Notes: generated by a model not told the origin, from the letters alone. A DNA stretch of 64,000 bases from Stomoxys calcitrans (GCF_963082655.1 NC_081553.1:61990311-62054310); one strand, 5' to 3'; numbered from the stretch's first letter, positions 12,133 through 24,485 are shown. Made by a program: numbers and translations.

Positions 12133-13998
12133 ACAAGTAAGTGTGTGCCAAGTTCGGCCGGGCCGAATCTTATATACCCTCCACCATGGTCATCGCATTT
12201 GTCGAGTTCTTTGCGCGGTATCTTTTTTTAGGCAAACAAAGAATATTGAATAAGAATTGTTATGCCATTGGAGCTATATCAAATTATAGTCCGATTCGGA
12301 CCATTAATAAATGCTGAACATTGTAGAAGTCATTGTGTAAAATTTCAGTTTATTCGGATAAGAATTGCGCCTTGTAGAGGCTTAAGAAGCAAAATCGGGA
12401 GAAAGGTTTATATGGGAGCTGTATCAAGCTATTGATCGATTCAGACCATATTAGACACGTATGTTGAAAGTCATGAGAGAAGCCGTTGTACAAAATTTCA
12501 TCCAAATCGGATGAGAATAGCGCCCTCTAGAGGCTCAAAAATCAAGATCCCAGATCGGTTTATATGCCAGCTATATCAGGTTATGAACCGATTCACGCCA
12601 TACTTAGCACAGTTATTGGAAATCATAACAAAATACTACGTGCAAAATTTGAGGCAAATCAGAAGAAAATTGCGCCCTCTAGAGGCTCAAGAAGTCAAGA
12701 TTCAAGATCGGTTTATATGACAGCTGTATCAAGCTATTGATCGATTCAGACCATATTAAACACGTCTGTTGAAGGTCATGAGAGAAGCCGTTGTACAAAA
12801 TTTTTTCACAATTGGATAAAAAATGCGCCCTCTAGAGGCTCAAAAAGTCAAGATCCCAGTTCGGTTTATATGGCAGCTATATCAGGTTATGTACCTATTT
12901 ACGCCATACCTAACAAAGTTATTAGAAATCATAACAAAACACCTCATGCAAAATTTCTGCCAAATCGGATGAAAATTGCGCCCTCTAGAGGCTCAAGAAG
13001 TCAAGATTCAAGATCGATTTATATGGCAGCTATATCAAAATATCGACCGATTCGAACCTTACTTAGCGCAGTTGATGGAAGTGAGACCAAAACACCATGT
13101 TCAAAATTTCAGTAAAATTGGGCGATAATTGTGCCCTCTAGAGGGTCAAGATGTCAAGACCCAAGATCTGTTTATATGACAGCTATACCAGATTATAAAC
13201 CGATGTGAACCATACTCAACGCAGTTGTTGGAAGCGATGCCACGTGCAAAGTTTCAGTCAAATCGGACGAGAATTTACCAAAAAACCACATCCAAAATTT
13301 CAGTCGAATCGGGCGAGAGTTGCGCCCTCTAGAGGCTCAATAAGTCAAGACCCAAGATCGGTTTATATGGCAGCTATATCAAAACATGGACCGATTTGAA
13401 CCATACTTAGCGCAGTTGTTGGAAGTGATACCAGAACACTACGTGCAAAATTTCAATCAAATCGGGCGAAAATTATGCCCTCTAGAGGGTCAAGAAGTCA
13501 AGACCCAAGATCGGTTTATATGACAGCTATACCAGATTATAAACCGATGTGAACCATACGAGTACGGACGAGAATTGCGCCCTCTAGAGGCTGAAGAAGT
13601 CAAGACCCAAGATCGGTTTATATGGCAGCTATATCAAAACATGGACCGGACGAGAACTGCGCTCTCTAGAGGCTGAAGAAGTCAAGACCCAAGATCGGTT
13701 TTTATGGCAGCCATATCAAAACATGGACCGATCTGGCCCATTTACAATCCCAACCGACATACACTAATAAATAGTATTTGGGCAAAATTTCAAGCGGCTA
13801 GCTTAACTCCTTGGAAAGTTAGCGTGCTGTCGACAGACGGACGGACAGACAGATGGACGGCCATGGCTTGATCGACATAAAATGTCGTGAAGGTCAAGAA
13901 AATATATACTGTATGATGTCTCAGACGCATATTTCGAGGTACTACAAACAGAATGACGAAATTAGTATACACCCATCCTATGGTGGAGGGTATAAAAA
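12133..13998 (+). mobile_element. Family A element, complete
   Basis: The head starts at about 12133 (ACAAGTAAGTGTGTGCC, TTCGGCCGGGCCGAATC at 12153-12169). The unit anchors 'gatcggt/gttcggt/gatcgat' fall at 12553, 12706, 12859 and 13012, an exact 153-bp period. Later units are shortened. The tail has GACAGACGGACGGACAGACA near 13831, the conserved block, and a hairpin ending at 13998. The phrase 'gcgccctctagaggctca' recurs in most units. Confidence 0.9.
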
Positions 13999-15180
13999 TG
14001 GTGCATTTGCTTGCCTATGATGGCAAAAGTAGTTTCCGGTTAAAGGGGGTAATTAGCAGCAAAATTTCTCAAATGCTTGCTCTTTATAAATGTGATTTTC
14101 AATTAAATTAAATTTTAAGAGAAATAACAAAATTTGGATAGACTCAAAGCAATACTCACAGATTCTGCGGAAATCATTACTTGTACCCTTTCTCATATAC
14201 ACATAGCCCTAAACTACAATAAACCAACAAATATTAGAAACCCATACATACACAATTAGTGAGTATAGTGTAATGATGAAAAGCAAACTTTATTAACAAC
14301 ATGTCAAACAGATGTTATATTTTTTCCATTTTTACATGAGGAAAATTTGCCAGTCAGTCAATTTTCATTTGGAATCAAAGTTTATCAATAAAAAGAAAAT
14401 TAAGAATACTAAATTAGGTTGCTGAGAGCAGAGCAAAGCTGTGGCAGCAAATCAATGTCCAATCAAAGGAAAAAAATTCCAGAAAATGTAATTTTCCTTA
14501 TGGTTATTTTAAACATCACCCATACGATAGACAGACAAACAAACACATGTTCCATGTCCCAATGTAGCCATTGGGGTTAGGAAAATTAAATGAATTGATG
14601 AAAAAAAAAAAAAAAAAATCCGAAAAAAAAAACTTTCGAGACCCTTTTGCTTTGGTCAGTCAACCATTTAAGGTTGTTTTACATCTACCCACACGATAAT
14701 ACAACCAATACCATCATACCATCATACCACAACTTCAACACCAATTCAATATGCATATTACACATAAAAGCCTCAGAAAAAAAAAACACACACACACATC
14801 CTCTTTTGATCCCTATGGGTTTTTGTTGTTGAGGTGGCGTTGGTGGTGTTAAGGAACACAACACCATATGGAGCATAAATTGGTGTTAAAACCCAAACAC
14901 CATATTTTTTAATGAATGTAGCCATGAGGAGTACGGAAGAGAGTGTTTCGATATAAAATTGGCAAAAGTTAAAGTCATTAAACTTGGACAGAGGATACGA
15001 ATTTGAAAAATGTGTGTGTGTGTGTGTATGAGAGTACTATGAGTTTGATTAAGAATTATATGGGTATCATGTGGTTGATTGGTATGACACCCTTCATCGA
15101 TGGGGAAGGTTTGTTAGGTGAAAGATATTGGATAAAGACAAATGGACGTGTAAACTTCAGAGTGAAAGCTGTCCGGATGG
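13999..15180. other. AT-rich tract with poly-A and CA/TG microsatellites
   Basis: A-runs lie near 14600-14630, CA repeats near 14787-14799 and TG repeats near 15011-15027. No gene is recognised. Confidence 0.6.
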
Positions 15181-15290
15181 TAGAGCTGGAAAAATATCGA
15201 TAAATCTAACGATACTATCGATATTTTTTTTGTAGCTGAATATCGATTGGTGTTTTTATCGATACTTTTGGCGAAGTTTCACTATATACA
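15181..15290. other. Cluster of TATCGATA motifs
   Basis: TATCGATA occurs at 15195-15202, 15216-15223 and 15257-15264, with TATCGAT at 15241-15247. It is preceded by TAGAGCTGGAAAAA, which resembles the start of a second cluster at 16795-16880 (TAGAGATGGCAAAC). Such TAGAG-type starts are reminiscent of hAT-element ends; this is only a suggestion. The motif also equals the insect DRE element. Confidence 0.4.
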
Positions 15291-15404
15291 AATTTAAAAA
15301 AAATCGCGATCCGATCGTGAATGTATCCCCCCATCGCACATTTTTCAATCGTGTCCCTGGTTGAATATTCAAAGATATGTTCGAAACTTCCCATAACCTG
15401 ATAA

Positions 15405-15548
15405 ATATTACTTTTTAAATCTCCCGTTTTAACTTTTCGATCCTATAGAGGGCGCAATTTTTTCCGATTAGGCTAAGAAATTGTATGACGATTTCTCTTA
15501 TGATTTCCAACACACTTTATTAAATATGGTTCCATATAAACCGAAATC
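15405..15548 (-). repeat. Family A unit fragment
   Basis: Contains 'cctatagagggcgcaatttt' and a degraded 'ccatataaaccga' on the plus strand, which is the A unit in reverse. It abuts the LINE fragment at about 15549 and cuts off its 3' part. Confidence 0.65.
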
Positions 15549-16570
15549 CTGCAGTCTCCACCGACCTTCCCTTGTCATAGGCATGCTGTTTGTATTTGAG
15601 CAATTCGCTGGATGTCCTACTCTTTATCATGGTGTCCACAATACGTTCCATGGTTTTGAGTAGAAAGGACGTAAGGCTTATGAGTCTGTAGGCCTTTGGT
15701 GTCGCATAACTTGCCTTGCCGGGCTTGGGTATAAACACCAACCTTGCCTCCTGTGAGGCTTTCGGAGTATATGCAAGTCCTAGGCACGCTGTGAAAATAG
15801 TTGTTAGATGAGGCGCCAGATAGTCTGGCTCTTTCTGTAGAAACGCCGGAAATATTCCATCAGGTCCGGGTGACTTATATGGTTTGTAGCTCCCCAAGGA
15901 TTCCTTCACCACAAATTCCGTAATTACAAACCTTCGATCAACGTCATTCCAAGATTCCGTCTCCGTGAGTCCCGTCGTATCCTGTGGAAAATGGGTTTTC
16001 ATCAAAAGCCTCAAATATATCCTCCGTTGTCTCTGCTCTCACTCCCATGTCGTCTACTAAAGTTTTAGTTTGGACATGGGTTTTCGAGAGAAAATTTTTT
16101 ATCTTGGCGGCGTCATTAACGCTATCGACCTGTTCGCAGAAAAGCTTCCAGGAGGCATGTTTTGCCGCTCTGGTAGTCTTATTGTATTCCTTGAGCCGTG
16201 TGTAATACACATCCCAATAAACTTCCGCATTTTTACGACGGACCTCCTTCCCAATATTGCGAATCTCCCCGGTCATCCAGAGTTTTTCTTGGGCTGATTT
16301 CCTTTCCCGAAGAGGACAACTATCTTCGAAGGATCCCACCAGTGCAGTCGTAATCCTGTTGACATTTTTGCAATCTCCTCTATGCTTGGACAATCTAAAA
16401 TATATTGCCCAAGTCTTCTGAATAGCCTTCCGAATTTTGTCCAGTTGGTTTTCAACTTATTCCGGAAGCTTATCGGATTCAGCGCTGGCCGACCTAATGT
16501 AGTGATGATCAGAGAAAGAGTGTTCCATGGTGTTGTCACGTGACACCATGTTATATGCCGTGCGGCTGAT
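15549..16570 (-). pseudogene. LOA-like LINE fragment: endonuclease end and N-terminal reverse transcriptase
   Basis: Minus-strand frames give, in order, the end of an AP-endonuclease domain (SFSDHHYI near 16500-16530), a basic linker, and the first part of a non-LTR reverse transcriptase. Motifs include YKSPGPDGIFPAFLQKE, VFIPKPGKASYATPKAYR, SLTSFLLKTMERIVD and QHAYDKGRSVETA. There are at least two frameshifts (near 16440 and 15990) and a stop in the linker, so it is dead. The catalytic YADD part and RNase H are missing because an A-unit fragment follows. The same protein region appears at 62300-63200 on the plus strand. The clade call rests on the RNase H partner seen in other copies. Confidence 0.85.
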
Positions 16571-16649
16571 TATATACCAGGGGAGTCCTTCCTTGTTGAT
16601 GGCTCGTCGTTTTCCCGATAAGGGATCTCTAGGTTGGGGTCACCCTGCC

Positions 16650-16790
16650 CTTCCCGGTATCCTCTTTATACACGGATGGGTCTTAATTGGATGGGTGCAC
16701 TCGAGCAGGAGTCTTCATTGAATTCCTTGGAATCGGGGACGGGTTCTGGACGGGTGCAGAGTCTTTTAGGCGAAAGTCTTCTCGATCCTG
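16650..16790 (+). pseudogene. LINE RNase H domain fragment
   Basis: One plus frame reads SLYTDGS, a stop, then LDGCTRAGVFIEFLGIGDGF. This matches the start of an RNase H domain (YTDGSKL...GAGVFI). The stop replaces the expected lysine codon after TDGS. The fragment is on the opposite strand from the adjoining reverse transcriptase fragment, so the two come from separate or inverted insertions. It is too short to place further. Confidence 0.6.
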
Positions 16791-16794
16791 AAGT

Positions 16795-16880
16795 AGAGAT
16801 GGCAAACTATCGATAATCGCAACATTCGATATTTTCGACATTTCTAATAGTAAATATCGACAGCATCGATACTTTCGTTA
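16795..16880. other. Second TATCGATA cluster
   Basis: TATCGATA at 16808-16815 and several partial copies (TTCGATATT, ATATCGACA, ATCGATACT) up to about 16876. The beginning resembles the cluster at 15181 in the same orientation, so the two bracket the LINE fragments. Confidence 0.4.
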
Positions 16881-16919
16881 ATTTGTCATCACCTATGTTT
16901 CATACGAAAACAAGGAGTT

Positions 16920-17330
16920 AACAAGTAAAAGCGTGCTAAGTTCGGTCGGACCGATTCTTATATACTCTCCGCCATGGATCACATTTGCCAAGTTCCTTGA
17001 ATGACTTTTTCTATATATAAATGAGCTACATCAATGGATATGGAACGTACTTGCCATTCCTGTTAGAAATTATAAAAAAATTCCACTTCAGGCCAATCGA
17101 GTAGAAATTGCGCCCTCCATTGGCTCAGAGTGTCAAATATGGTCTACAATATTCAGGTCAATTATGGTCCGAATCGGATGACTTGACATTATAGCTCCAA
17201 TATTATAGCAATTCTTTCTTTTTATAATATGTTTGCTTAAAAGAGATACCGGGAAAAGAACTCGATAAATGCGAGGGTATATAAGTTCCGGCCGGGACGA
17301 ACTTAGCACGCTTTTACTTGCTTTTAACTG
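16920..17330. mobile_element. Two family A heads in inverted, head-outward arrangement
   Basis: The left end starts ACAAGTAAAAGCGTGCTAAG at 16921 and the right end is its reverse complement, finishing CTTAGCACGCTTTTACTTG at 17330. Both continue inward into A-type head sequence (TATAC, 'ccatggatcac...', and on the right 'aagagataccgggaaaagaa'). The result is a 410-bp structure with long imperfect terminal inverted repeats and no tail. Confidence 0.75.
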
Positions 17331-17439
17331 TATTTAAGCGTAAAGTTGACATTTTATTTTATTTAATTTTTTTAACTCTCATTTATCTTATTCTATTTTA
17401 TACAAGATCTACCAAAAGACTACCGATAATGCTATAAGA

Positions 17440-17787
17440 CTACCAGAATCTTAATATCTTTCCAATAAACCATATCATGATAAAATTTACAAATTTATTG
17501 GCTTTCCTTTCCAATTGGCACATTTGACTTGCTGTCCAATAACTGCAAGATTTCTTCCTTCCCCTTAGGTCAATGTAGGGTGACCAAAAAAGTGATGTTT
17601 CCCTGTAGGAAAGTTTTGATGTTATTAGCTTACAACCCAATGAACGTAGACAAGTAGCCACGTTAAGTATGGTGCAGATGTATGAATTAATTGGTGTAAG
17701 ATGGTTTAGTCGTATGTACAACCCGTTATGGCCCATAATCCAAATGGACATGAACTCAACCTGCTCAACACACCCACACTGAGACAT
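17440..17787 (-). pseudogene. Possible remnant of a LINE RNase H/C-terminal region
   Basis: A 115-codon open frame includes SIWIMGHNGLY, which resembles the WVPGHNG motif near the end of LINE RNase H domains, then FWSPYIDLRGRKKS, like the region that follows it in several LINEs. No catalytic aspartate can be placed and no other domain is seen. It may be a chance match. Confidence 0.3.
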
Positions 17788-18187
17788 TTATTGACGAATG
17801 CAGGGACGGACGGACTTAATGTAAGAGAATATTAATGTTATATCCTTTCAATAGTCGCCTACACTTGTTACCAAGTTACCATAACAGTTAGTCATCAAAC
17901 GACGTATCTGGGCGGAGCAAACTGGTACATGAGAAGCTTGTGTTTGTCACGTTGCCTATGATGTTAATTTTCTGGTCTTTTCGTCTATGCGTCCATTCAC
18001 ATTTGTCGTCTGTCCTTCGATTTAGTTAACCTTAGTGGATAAGAGGTTGATTAGACTTAATGGAAATATTGCTGAAACATCTCTTATAGCCCTCTCTCCA
18101 GCTCTCTCTTGTCTACCATCTAAGGTGAACTAAAAGGTTAGCCTAAGAGTGGTTAATGAAAGCTGGGTGAAGTGTTGCCAACAGAAG
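17788..18187. other. Unassigned tract
   Basis: Mixed-composition sequence with no gene or repeat recognised. Confidence 0.5.
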
Positions 18188-19056
18188 TTATTTTATTTTT
18201 TATTTGACTTTACTTTATTTTATTTAAATTCATTATATTTTATTTTATTTAATTTTTAATTCATTTTATTTTATTTTATTTTATTTTATTTTATTTTATT
18301 TTATTTTATTTTATTTTATTTTATTTTATTTTATTTTATTTTATTTTTTTTATTTTATTTTATTTTATTTTATTTTATTTTATTTATTTGTTTTGTTTTA
18401 TTTTATTTTATTTTATTTTATTTTATTTTATTTTATTTTATTTTATTTTATTTTATTTTATTTTATTTTATTTTATTTTATTTTATTTTATTTTATTTTA
18501 TTTTATTTTATTTTATTTTATTTTATTTTATTTTATTTTGTTTTGTTTTATTTTATTTTATTTTATTTTATTTTATTTTATTTATTTATTTATTTTTTTT
18601 TATTTTATTTTATTTATTTTATTTTTAATTTATTTTATTTTAATCTATTTTTTTATTTTATTTTATCTTATTTTATTTGATTTTGTTTTGTTTTATTTTA
18701 TTTTATTTTATTTTATTTTATTTTATTTTATTTTATTTTATTTTATTTTATTTTTTTTTTATTTTATTTTATTTTATTTTATTTTATTTTATTTTATTTT
18801 ATTTTATTTTATTTTATTTTATTTTATTTTATTTTATTTTATTTTATTTTATTTTATTTTATTTTATTTTATTTTAATTTATTTTATTTTATTTTATTTT
18901 ATTTTTTTATTATTTTATTATTTTTTTATTTTATTTTATTTTATTTTTGATTTTATTTTATTTTTTTATTTTATTTTATTTGAATTTATTTTATTTTTCT
19001 TTTATTTTATTTCATTTTTTTATGTTATTTTATTTTTGATTTTATTTTATTTTCAA
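18188..19056 (+). repeat. (TTTTA)n pentanucleotide array, about 870 bp
   Basis: Almost unbroken TTTTA units with occasional variants (TTTTG, TTTGA, TTTTTT runs near 18340, 18590, 18750 and 18910). The longest clean blocks are about 18262-18345, 18395-18540 and 18760-18885. Long open frames of F, I, L and Y across it are artefacts of a 5-bp repeat with no stop in those frames. Confidence 0.98.
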
Positions 19057-19954
19057 TTTCCTTAACGGAAACCCTTGTTTCAACCTTTTTCCAGCTTCAT
19101 TGTAGCCATATACATGAACATGTTTGTTATTGTTGTTGTATTTTTGGTCCTTTGTTTAATTTATTAATCAATATTTGAATGCTTGACATGTTGATGGTCA
19201 ACAATCCAAATGACTTCAAATATCTGAAATGCTCAGACGTTAGTTTTGGTTTGCATGGACAACATTTTTCATTTGCTTCAACAGCCTTTGGCAGGAAATG
19301 CCAGTTAACCGGATATTACAAAGGATATGCCAAAAGTGTCTATGTATGTGGGTGTGTGTGTGGTTTGTTTGTATACAAAATGAAATAAGTATCTCTGTGT
19401 GTGTATTTCATAGAATCAACATTGTTATGAACTTTGATCCTTTTCTGTTTTGGCTATCATTTAGGGGCTTTTTGTTTGACTTTGTCAGAATTTGTGTGCA
19501 CATGTGAAAAAGTTCTCAAATTACTATTTGCTCCAAAATTTTGATATGCATTTTTGCAATTTGTTTTCAATTGTATGTGGGCTTTCATTTTTGATTTCAG
19601 AAGTCTTATTTCACAAACAGCAGGAGTAGTGTAATCAAGCACTCCTGAAGCAGTTTTGTGGCTAAAGTTCAGTATGCGTTGGTGGAGACATATACAAACG
19701 ATTGTGAAAGGAAGGAAGTTTGTAGTTTGGTTTGAGGAGTTCAATAAAGGGACTGAAAATGTTTGTGAGAAGCATGGAACTGAAGCTGTTCATATGTATG
19801 TACATTAGGGAGTCCCAAAAAGCAAAAAGTCTTTTTTTCGGAAAGCATAGTCTCCATTTGTTTTCCTGTTAGTCCCAATGAGCAAAATACGAAATATTAT
19901 GGCGGTCGGTTAACGATAACCTGTGCCGCCACGATGTCGAAAATTGGATGTAGT
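19057..19954. other. AT-rich tract with TG repeats
   Basis: Short TG runs near 19350 and 19400. No gene is recognised. Confidence 0.55.
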
Positions 19955-20877
19955 GGGGTCTTGATTTCTTGAGCCTCTAGAGGGCGCAATTCTTATCCGA
20001 TTTGGCTGAAACTTTGGACGGCGTGTTTCTATTTCCAACATTTGTCTTAAGTATGGTTCAAATCAGTACATAACCTGATATAGCTGCCATATAAACCGAT
20101 CTTGACTTCTTGAGCCACTAGAGGGCGCAATTCTTATCCGATTTGCTTGAAATTGTGCATGAGACATATAGTTTTAACCTCCAACAACTGTTTTAATTAT
20201 GATTCAAATTAGTCTATAAACTGATATATCTCTCATATAGACCGATTTACGATCTTGACTTCTTGAGCCAATAGAGTGTGCTATTTTCATCCGATTTGAC
20301 TAAAATTTTGGACGACGTGTTTCTATACGATATCGAACATTTGTCTTAAGTATGGTTTAAATCGGTCCATAACCTGATATAGCTGCCATATAAACCGATC
20401 TTGAATCTTGACTTCTTGAGCCACTATTTTTTTATTTATTTATTTGATAAAAATGTAATGATAGTACAACAAGCATTACTTATAAATTACAGTACTATCC
20501 GATATATGTCAATAACTAATAGTTTCACAAAAATAATACTATTACATAGGTATTTAAGTATAAACAAAGAAATTAATGATTAAAGAATTATACAGAAGAT
20601 AAATAATTATTAGTGTAATTTGATGTATATATTAATAAATGTGAGCTAATATTTAAAGGGTCCAAACTAGAGGGCGCAATTCTCATCCGATATGGCTGAA
20701 ATTTTGAATGAAGTGTTTTGCTATAACTTCCAACAACTGTACTAAGTATGGTTCAAATCGAAGTATAAGCAGATATAGCTGCCATATAAACCGATATTGG
20801 ATCTTGACTTCTTGAGCCACTAGAGGGCGCAATTCTCATCCGATTTGGCTGAAATTTTGGATGATGGGTATAAAATA
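19955..20877 (-). repeat. Family A array, inverted, interrupted by a retroposon
   Basis: Plus-strand text reads 'cttgagcctctagagggcgc', 'gctgaaa.ttt', 'tgatatagctgccatataaa' in repeated units near 19960, 20100, 20260 and 20680-20870. It is split at 20426 by the insertion 20427-20665. The right end runs into the tail block of the inverted C element. Confidence 0.8.
20427..20665 (-). mobile_element. Short retroposed insertion with A-rich 3' end, nested in family A
   Basis: The A unit phrase 'gagccacta|gagggcgc' is interrupted here. ACTA occurs at 20423-20426 and again at 20666-20669, a possible 4-bp target duplication. On the minus strand the insert ends in ATCAAATAAATAAATAAAAA, typical of a truncated LINE or SINE 3' end. 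No coding sequence remains. Confidence 0.7.
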
Positions 20878-22838
20878 TATATATTTTTGATCGTCGTAAA
20901 AATTTAAGACGATCTACCCATGTCTGCCCGTCTGTCTGTTGAAATCACGTTACAGTTTTTAAAAATAGAAACATTGTGCTGAAACTTTGCACAGATTATT
21001 TTTTTTGTCCATAAGCAGGTTAAGTGCGAAGATGGGCTATATCGGACTATATCTTGATATATCCCCCATTAAGACCGATTCGCCGATTTATGGACTGAGG
21101 GCCATTAAAAACCACATTTATTATCCGATTTTGCGGAAATTTGGGACCGACAGTTGGGACTCATCAACTTGTCCCAGATCGGTCCAGATTTGGATATAGC
21201 TGTCATATAGACCGACCTCTCGATCAAAGGTTTTGTGCCTAAAAAAAGCGCATTTACTATCCGATGCCGCCGAAATTTGGGACAGTGAGTTGTGTTGGAC
21301 CCCTTGACATCTTTTGCAATATGGCCCAGATCGGTCCAGATTTGAATATTAAGTTGTGTTAGGCTACTCGATATTCTTCTTCCATTTGACTCAGATCGGT
21401 TCAGATTTGGATATAGCTGCCATATGGACCGATCTCGCTATTTAAGGTTTTGGGCCCATAAAAGGCGCATTTATTGTCCGATTTCGAGGAAATTTGGGAC
21501 AGTGAGTTGTGTTAGGCCAGTCGATATCTATTTTCAATTTGGCCCAGATCGGTCTAGATTTGGATATAGCTGCCATATGGACCGATCTCGCTATTTAAGG
21601 TTTTGGGCCCATAAAAGGCGCATTTATTGTCAACTTTTGCCGAAATTTGGAACCGTTAGTTGTGTTAGGTCACTAGACATCTCTCTTCAATTTGGTCCAG
21701 ATCGCTCCAAATTTAAATATAGCTGCCATATAGACCGATTTCTCGATTAAAGGTCTTGGTCCCACAGAAGGGGCATTTATTGTCCAATTTCGCCGAAATT
21801 TGGGACAATGAGTTGTGTTAGGCTCTTCGACATCTTTCTGCAATTTGGATATAGCTGCCATATAGACCGATCCCTCGATTAAAGGTGTAGGGCCCATAAA
21901 GGACGCATTTGTTGTCCGATTTCGCCGATATTTGGGACAGTGAGTTGTGTTAGGCGCCTCGAAATTTTTCTGCAATTTGGTCTAGATCGGTTTAGATTTG
22001 GATATAGCTGTCATATAGACCGATCTCTCTACTTAAGGTTTTGGGCCCATAAAAGGCGCATTTATTGTCCGATTTCGAGAAAATTTGGGACAGTGAGTTG
22101 CGTTAGGTCACTAGACATCCTTCTTCAATTTGGCCCAGATCGGTTCAGATTTGGATATAGCTGCCATATAGACCGATCACTCGATTTAAGGTTTTGGGCC
22201 TATAAAAGGCGCATTTATTGTCCGATTGTGCCGAAATTTAGGACAGTGAGTTGTGTTAGATAACTAGACATCCTTCTTCAATTTGGCCCAGATCGGTCCA
22301 GATTTGGATATAGCTGCCATATAGACCGATCACTCGATTTAAGGTTTTGGGCCCATAAAAGGCGCATTTATTGTCCGATTTCGAGAAAATTTGGGACAGT
22401 GAGTTGCGTTAGGTCACTAGACATCCTTCTTCAATTTGGCCCAGATCGGTTAAGATTTGGATATAGCTGCCATATAGAACGACCTCTCGATTTAAGGTTT
22501 TGGGCCCATAAAAGGCGCATTTATGGTCCAAATTCGCCGAAATTTGAGACGGTGAGTTGTGATAGGCTTTCGACATTGTTCGGCAGACTCTTAGACATTG
22601 TTCGTTATGTTTCAGATTGGTCTATATTTTTATATAGCTATCAAAAAGATATTGAACAATGACTTGTACTTATTAGACCACTAAATGTCCGTGCGAAATT
22701 TGGTCCACATCGGACCATATTTCGATATAGCTCCTATGGAGGCATAAATTATGCATTTTCACCGGATTATGGTGCTTTATCTAAAGGTGGTGGGTATCCA
22801 AGGTATCGGCCCGGCCGAACTAAACGCCTTTTACTTGT
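20878..22838 (-). mobile_element. Family C element, long array, inverted
   Basis: Minus-strand head at 22838 (AAGTAAAAGGCGTTTAGTTC, GC-rich palindrome). Unit anchors 'gaccgat' lie at 21427, 21580, 21733, 21865, 22018, 22171, 22324 and 22477: the period is 153 bp except one unit shortened by 21 bp. The units read 'aggttttgggcccataaaag' and 'gggacagtgagttgtgttag' on the plus strand. A GTCY tract at 20924-20940 marks the tail, whose terminal hairpin is missing at the junction with the A array. Confidence 0.88.
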
Positions 22839-23800
22839 TTTTGGATAATTTAATTTTTCCAACGATTTCGTCTTGCACTAAATGCCAAATATGAAATGTC
22901 ACAAGCTTTGTGTGTGTGCGTGTGTTTTTTGTTATGGCAAAATGTTTTTCTTCTTGCGGTTGTTAATATTAATTCGCTTGTCTCGCCATACATTTGAAAG
23001 GTCTTAAATTTCCTTTGAATTCAAAGCAGCTATAGATTGCAATGCTTTGCACAAAATACACGTTGTCAGCAAAGGCCAATTCCTCTCTCTCTGTTTAATG
23101 TTTCTTTTATTTTTAAAGCAATTACTAATTATTTTCTAATATGTTTGGAATAACAACATCGTTATATTTGTTTAACCCGTTTCCCCCCCATGGTGTCACC
23201 GCTGCCATCACTCAAGCACGAGCAATGAATGGCTTCGGCGTTGTTTGTGTTTTGAACTATGATGGTGTTGTTGTGTGTGGTGCGGCAATGGCTATTTTGT
23301 ATTGTCAAAAAAATTGACACCCACTAGTCTGAGATTTATCAAACATATAGATTTTCGCGTTTTTTCTGTTTTTTTATTGCAAAAAAAAAAAAAAAGAAAA
23401 TAACACAAAAAAACTGAAGACATAAACAAATGAAAAGTTAACAGAAATTAACTTAAGTATCAGAACATATCTACTTTATTTCTTTGTCATTTTTGTATTT
23501 TTGAATTTTCATTTCATCGGTGTTGTGATTTGCTAAAGTTTATGTTTTTTTTTGTCTTTTTGTTTTTTGCCATATTGTCTGTGTATTTTTTTTTGTCTAT
23601 GAAGATATATAATTTATTTAAATTTGCATATTTACAGAGAAAACGCACAAACATATAAACAAACATGCGCCTTATGTTCACTTTTACGAAATGTGAACTT
23701 GTACATATACCTATATGCTGTGAAATTTTAAAAGTCTTTCGCGCTTAACCAACATGGCTGGCAATTGAAATGCAAAAAGGTGTAAGTGAGAAAAATTGCT
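22839..23800. other. AT-rich tract, no gene recognised
   Basis: Contains a short TG run near 22910 and an A-run near 23382. No feature is seen. Confidence 0.55.
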
Positions 23801-24485
23801 AAAATTAGCTATATCTAAAAATAACCCGATCTGAACCATATACGACACGGATGTCGAAAAGACTAACATAAGTCACCGTGTCAGTGAAATCCGATTATAA
23901 ATGCGCCTTTAATGGGGCCAAGACTTTAAATCGAGATATCGGTCTATATGACAGCTATATCCAAATTTGGACCAATTTGGATCAAGTTGCAGAAAATGTC
24001 GAAGAGCCTTTTACAACTCACTTTTCCAAATTTCGGCGACATTGGACAATAAATGGACCTTTTATGGGCCCAAAACCTTAAATCGGGAGTTCGGTCTATA
24101 TGGCAGCTATATTCAAATCTGAACCGATCTGGGCCATATTGAAGAAGGATGTCATCGGGCCTAACACAACTCACTTTCCCAAATTTCGGCGACATTTGAC
24201 AATAAATGGACCTTTTCTAGGCCCAAAACCTAAAATTGAGAGATCGGTATATATGACAGCTATATCCAAACTCGGACCGTTCTGAGCCAAATTGAAGAGA
24301 AATGTCGAAGGGCCTAACACAACTCACTGTTCCAAATTTCGACGACATCGGACAATAAATGCGCCATTTATGGGCCCAAGACCTTAACTCGAGAGATCGG
24401 TCTATATGGCAGCTATATCCAAATCTGGACCGATCTGTGCCATATTGCAGAAATATGTCGAGGGAGTTAACTTAACTCACTGTCT
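23801..24485 (+). repeat. Family C array fragment, headless
   Basis: Four to five C-type units with 'ttatgggcccaaaacctta', 'ggtctatatggcagctatat' and 'cctaacacaactcact'. It breaks off at 'taactcactgtc' (24485), where a family B array begins with no tail between. Confidence 0.8.

Noticed and set aside
16533..16544. Palindrome TGTCACGTGACA as an E-box regulatory site
   Set aside because: It falls within decayed LINE endonuclease coding sequence, so a regulatory role is not supported.
18388..19065. Open frame of 225 codons rich in F, I, L and Y (looks like a membrane protein)
   Set aside because: It is a translation of the (TTTTA)n array, open in several frames at once.
20878..22838. CRISPR-like regularly spaced repeats
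   Set aside because: The regular spacing comes from complete 153-bp tandem units; there are no unique spacers between short repeats, and the context is eukaryotic.
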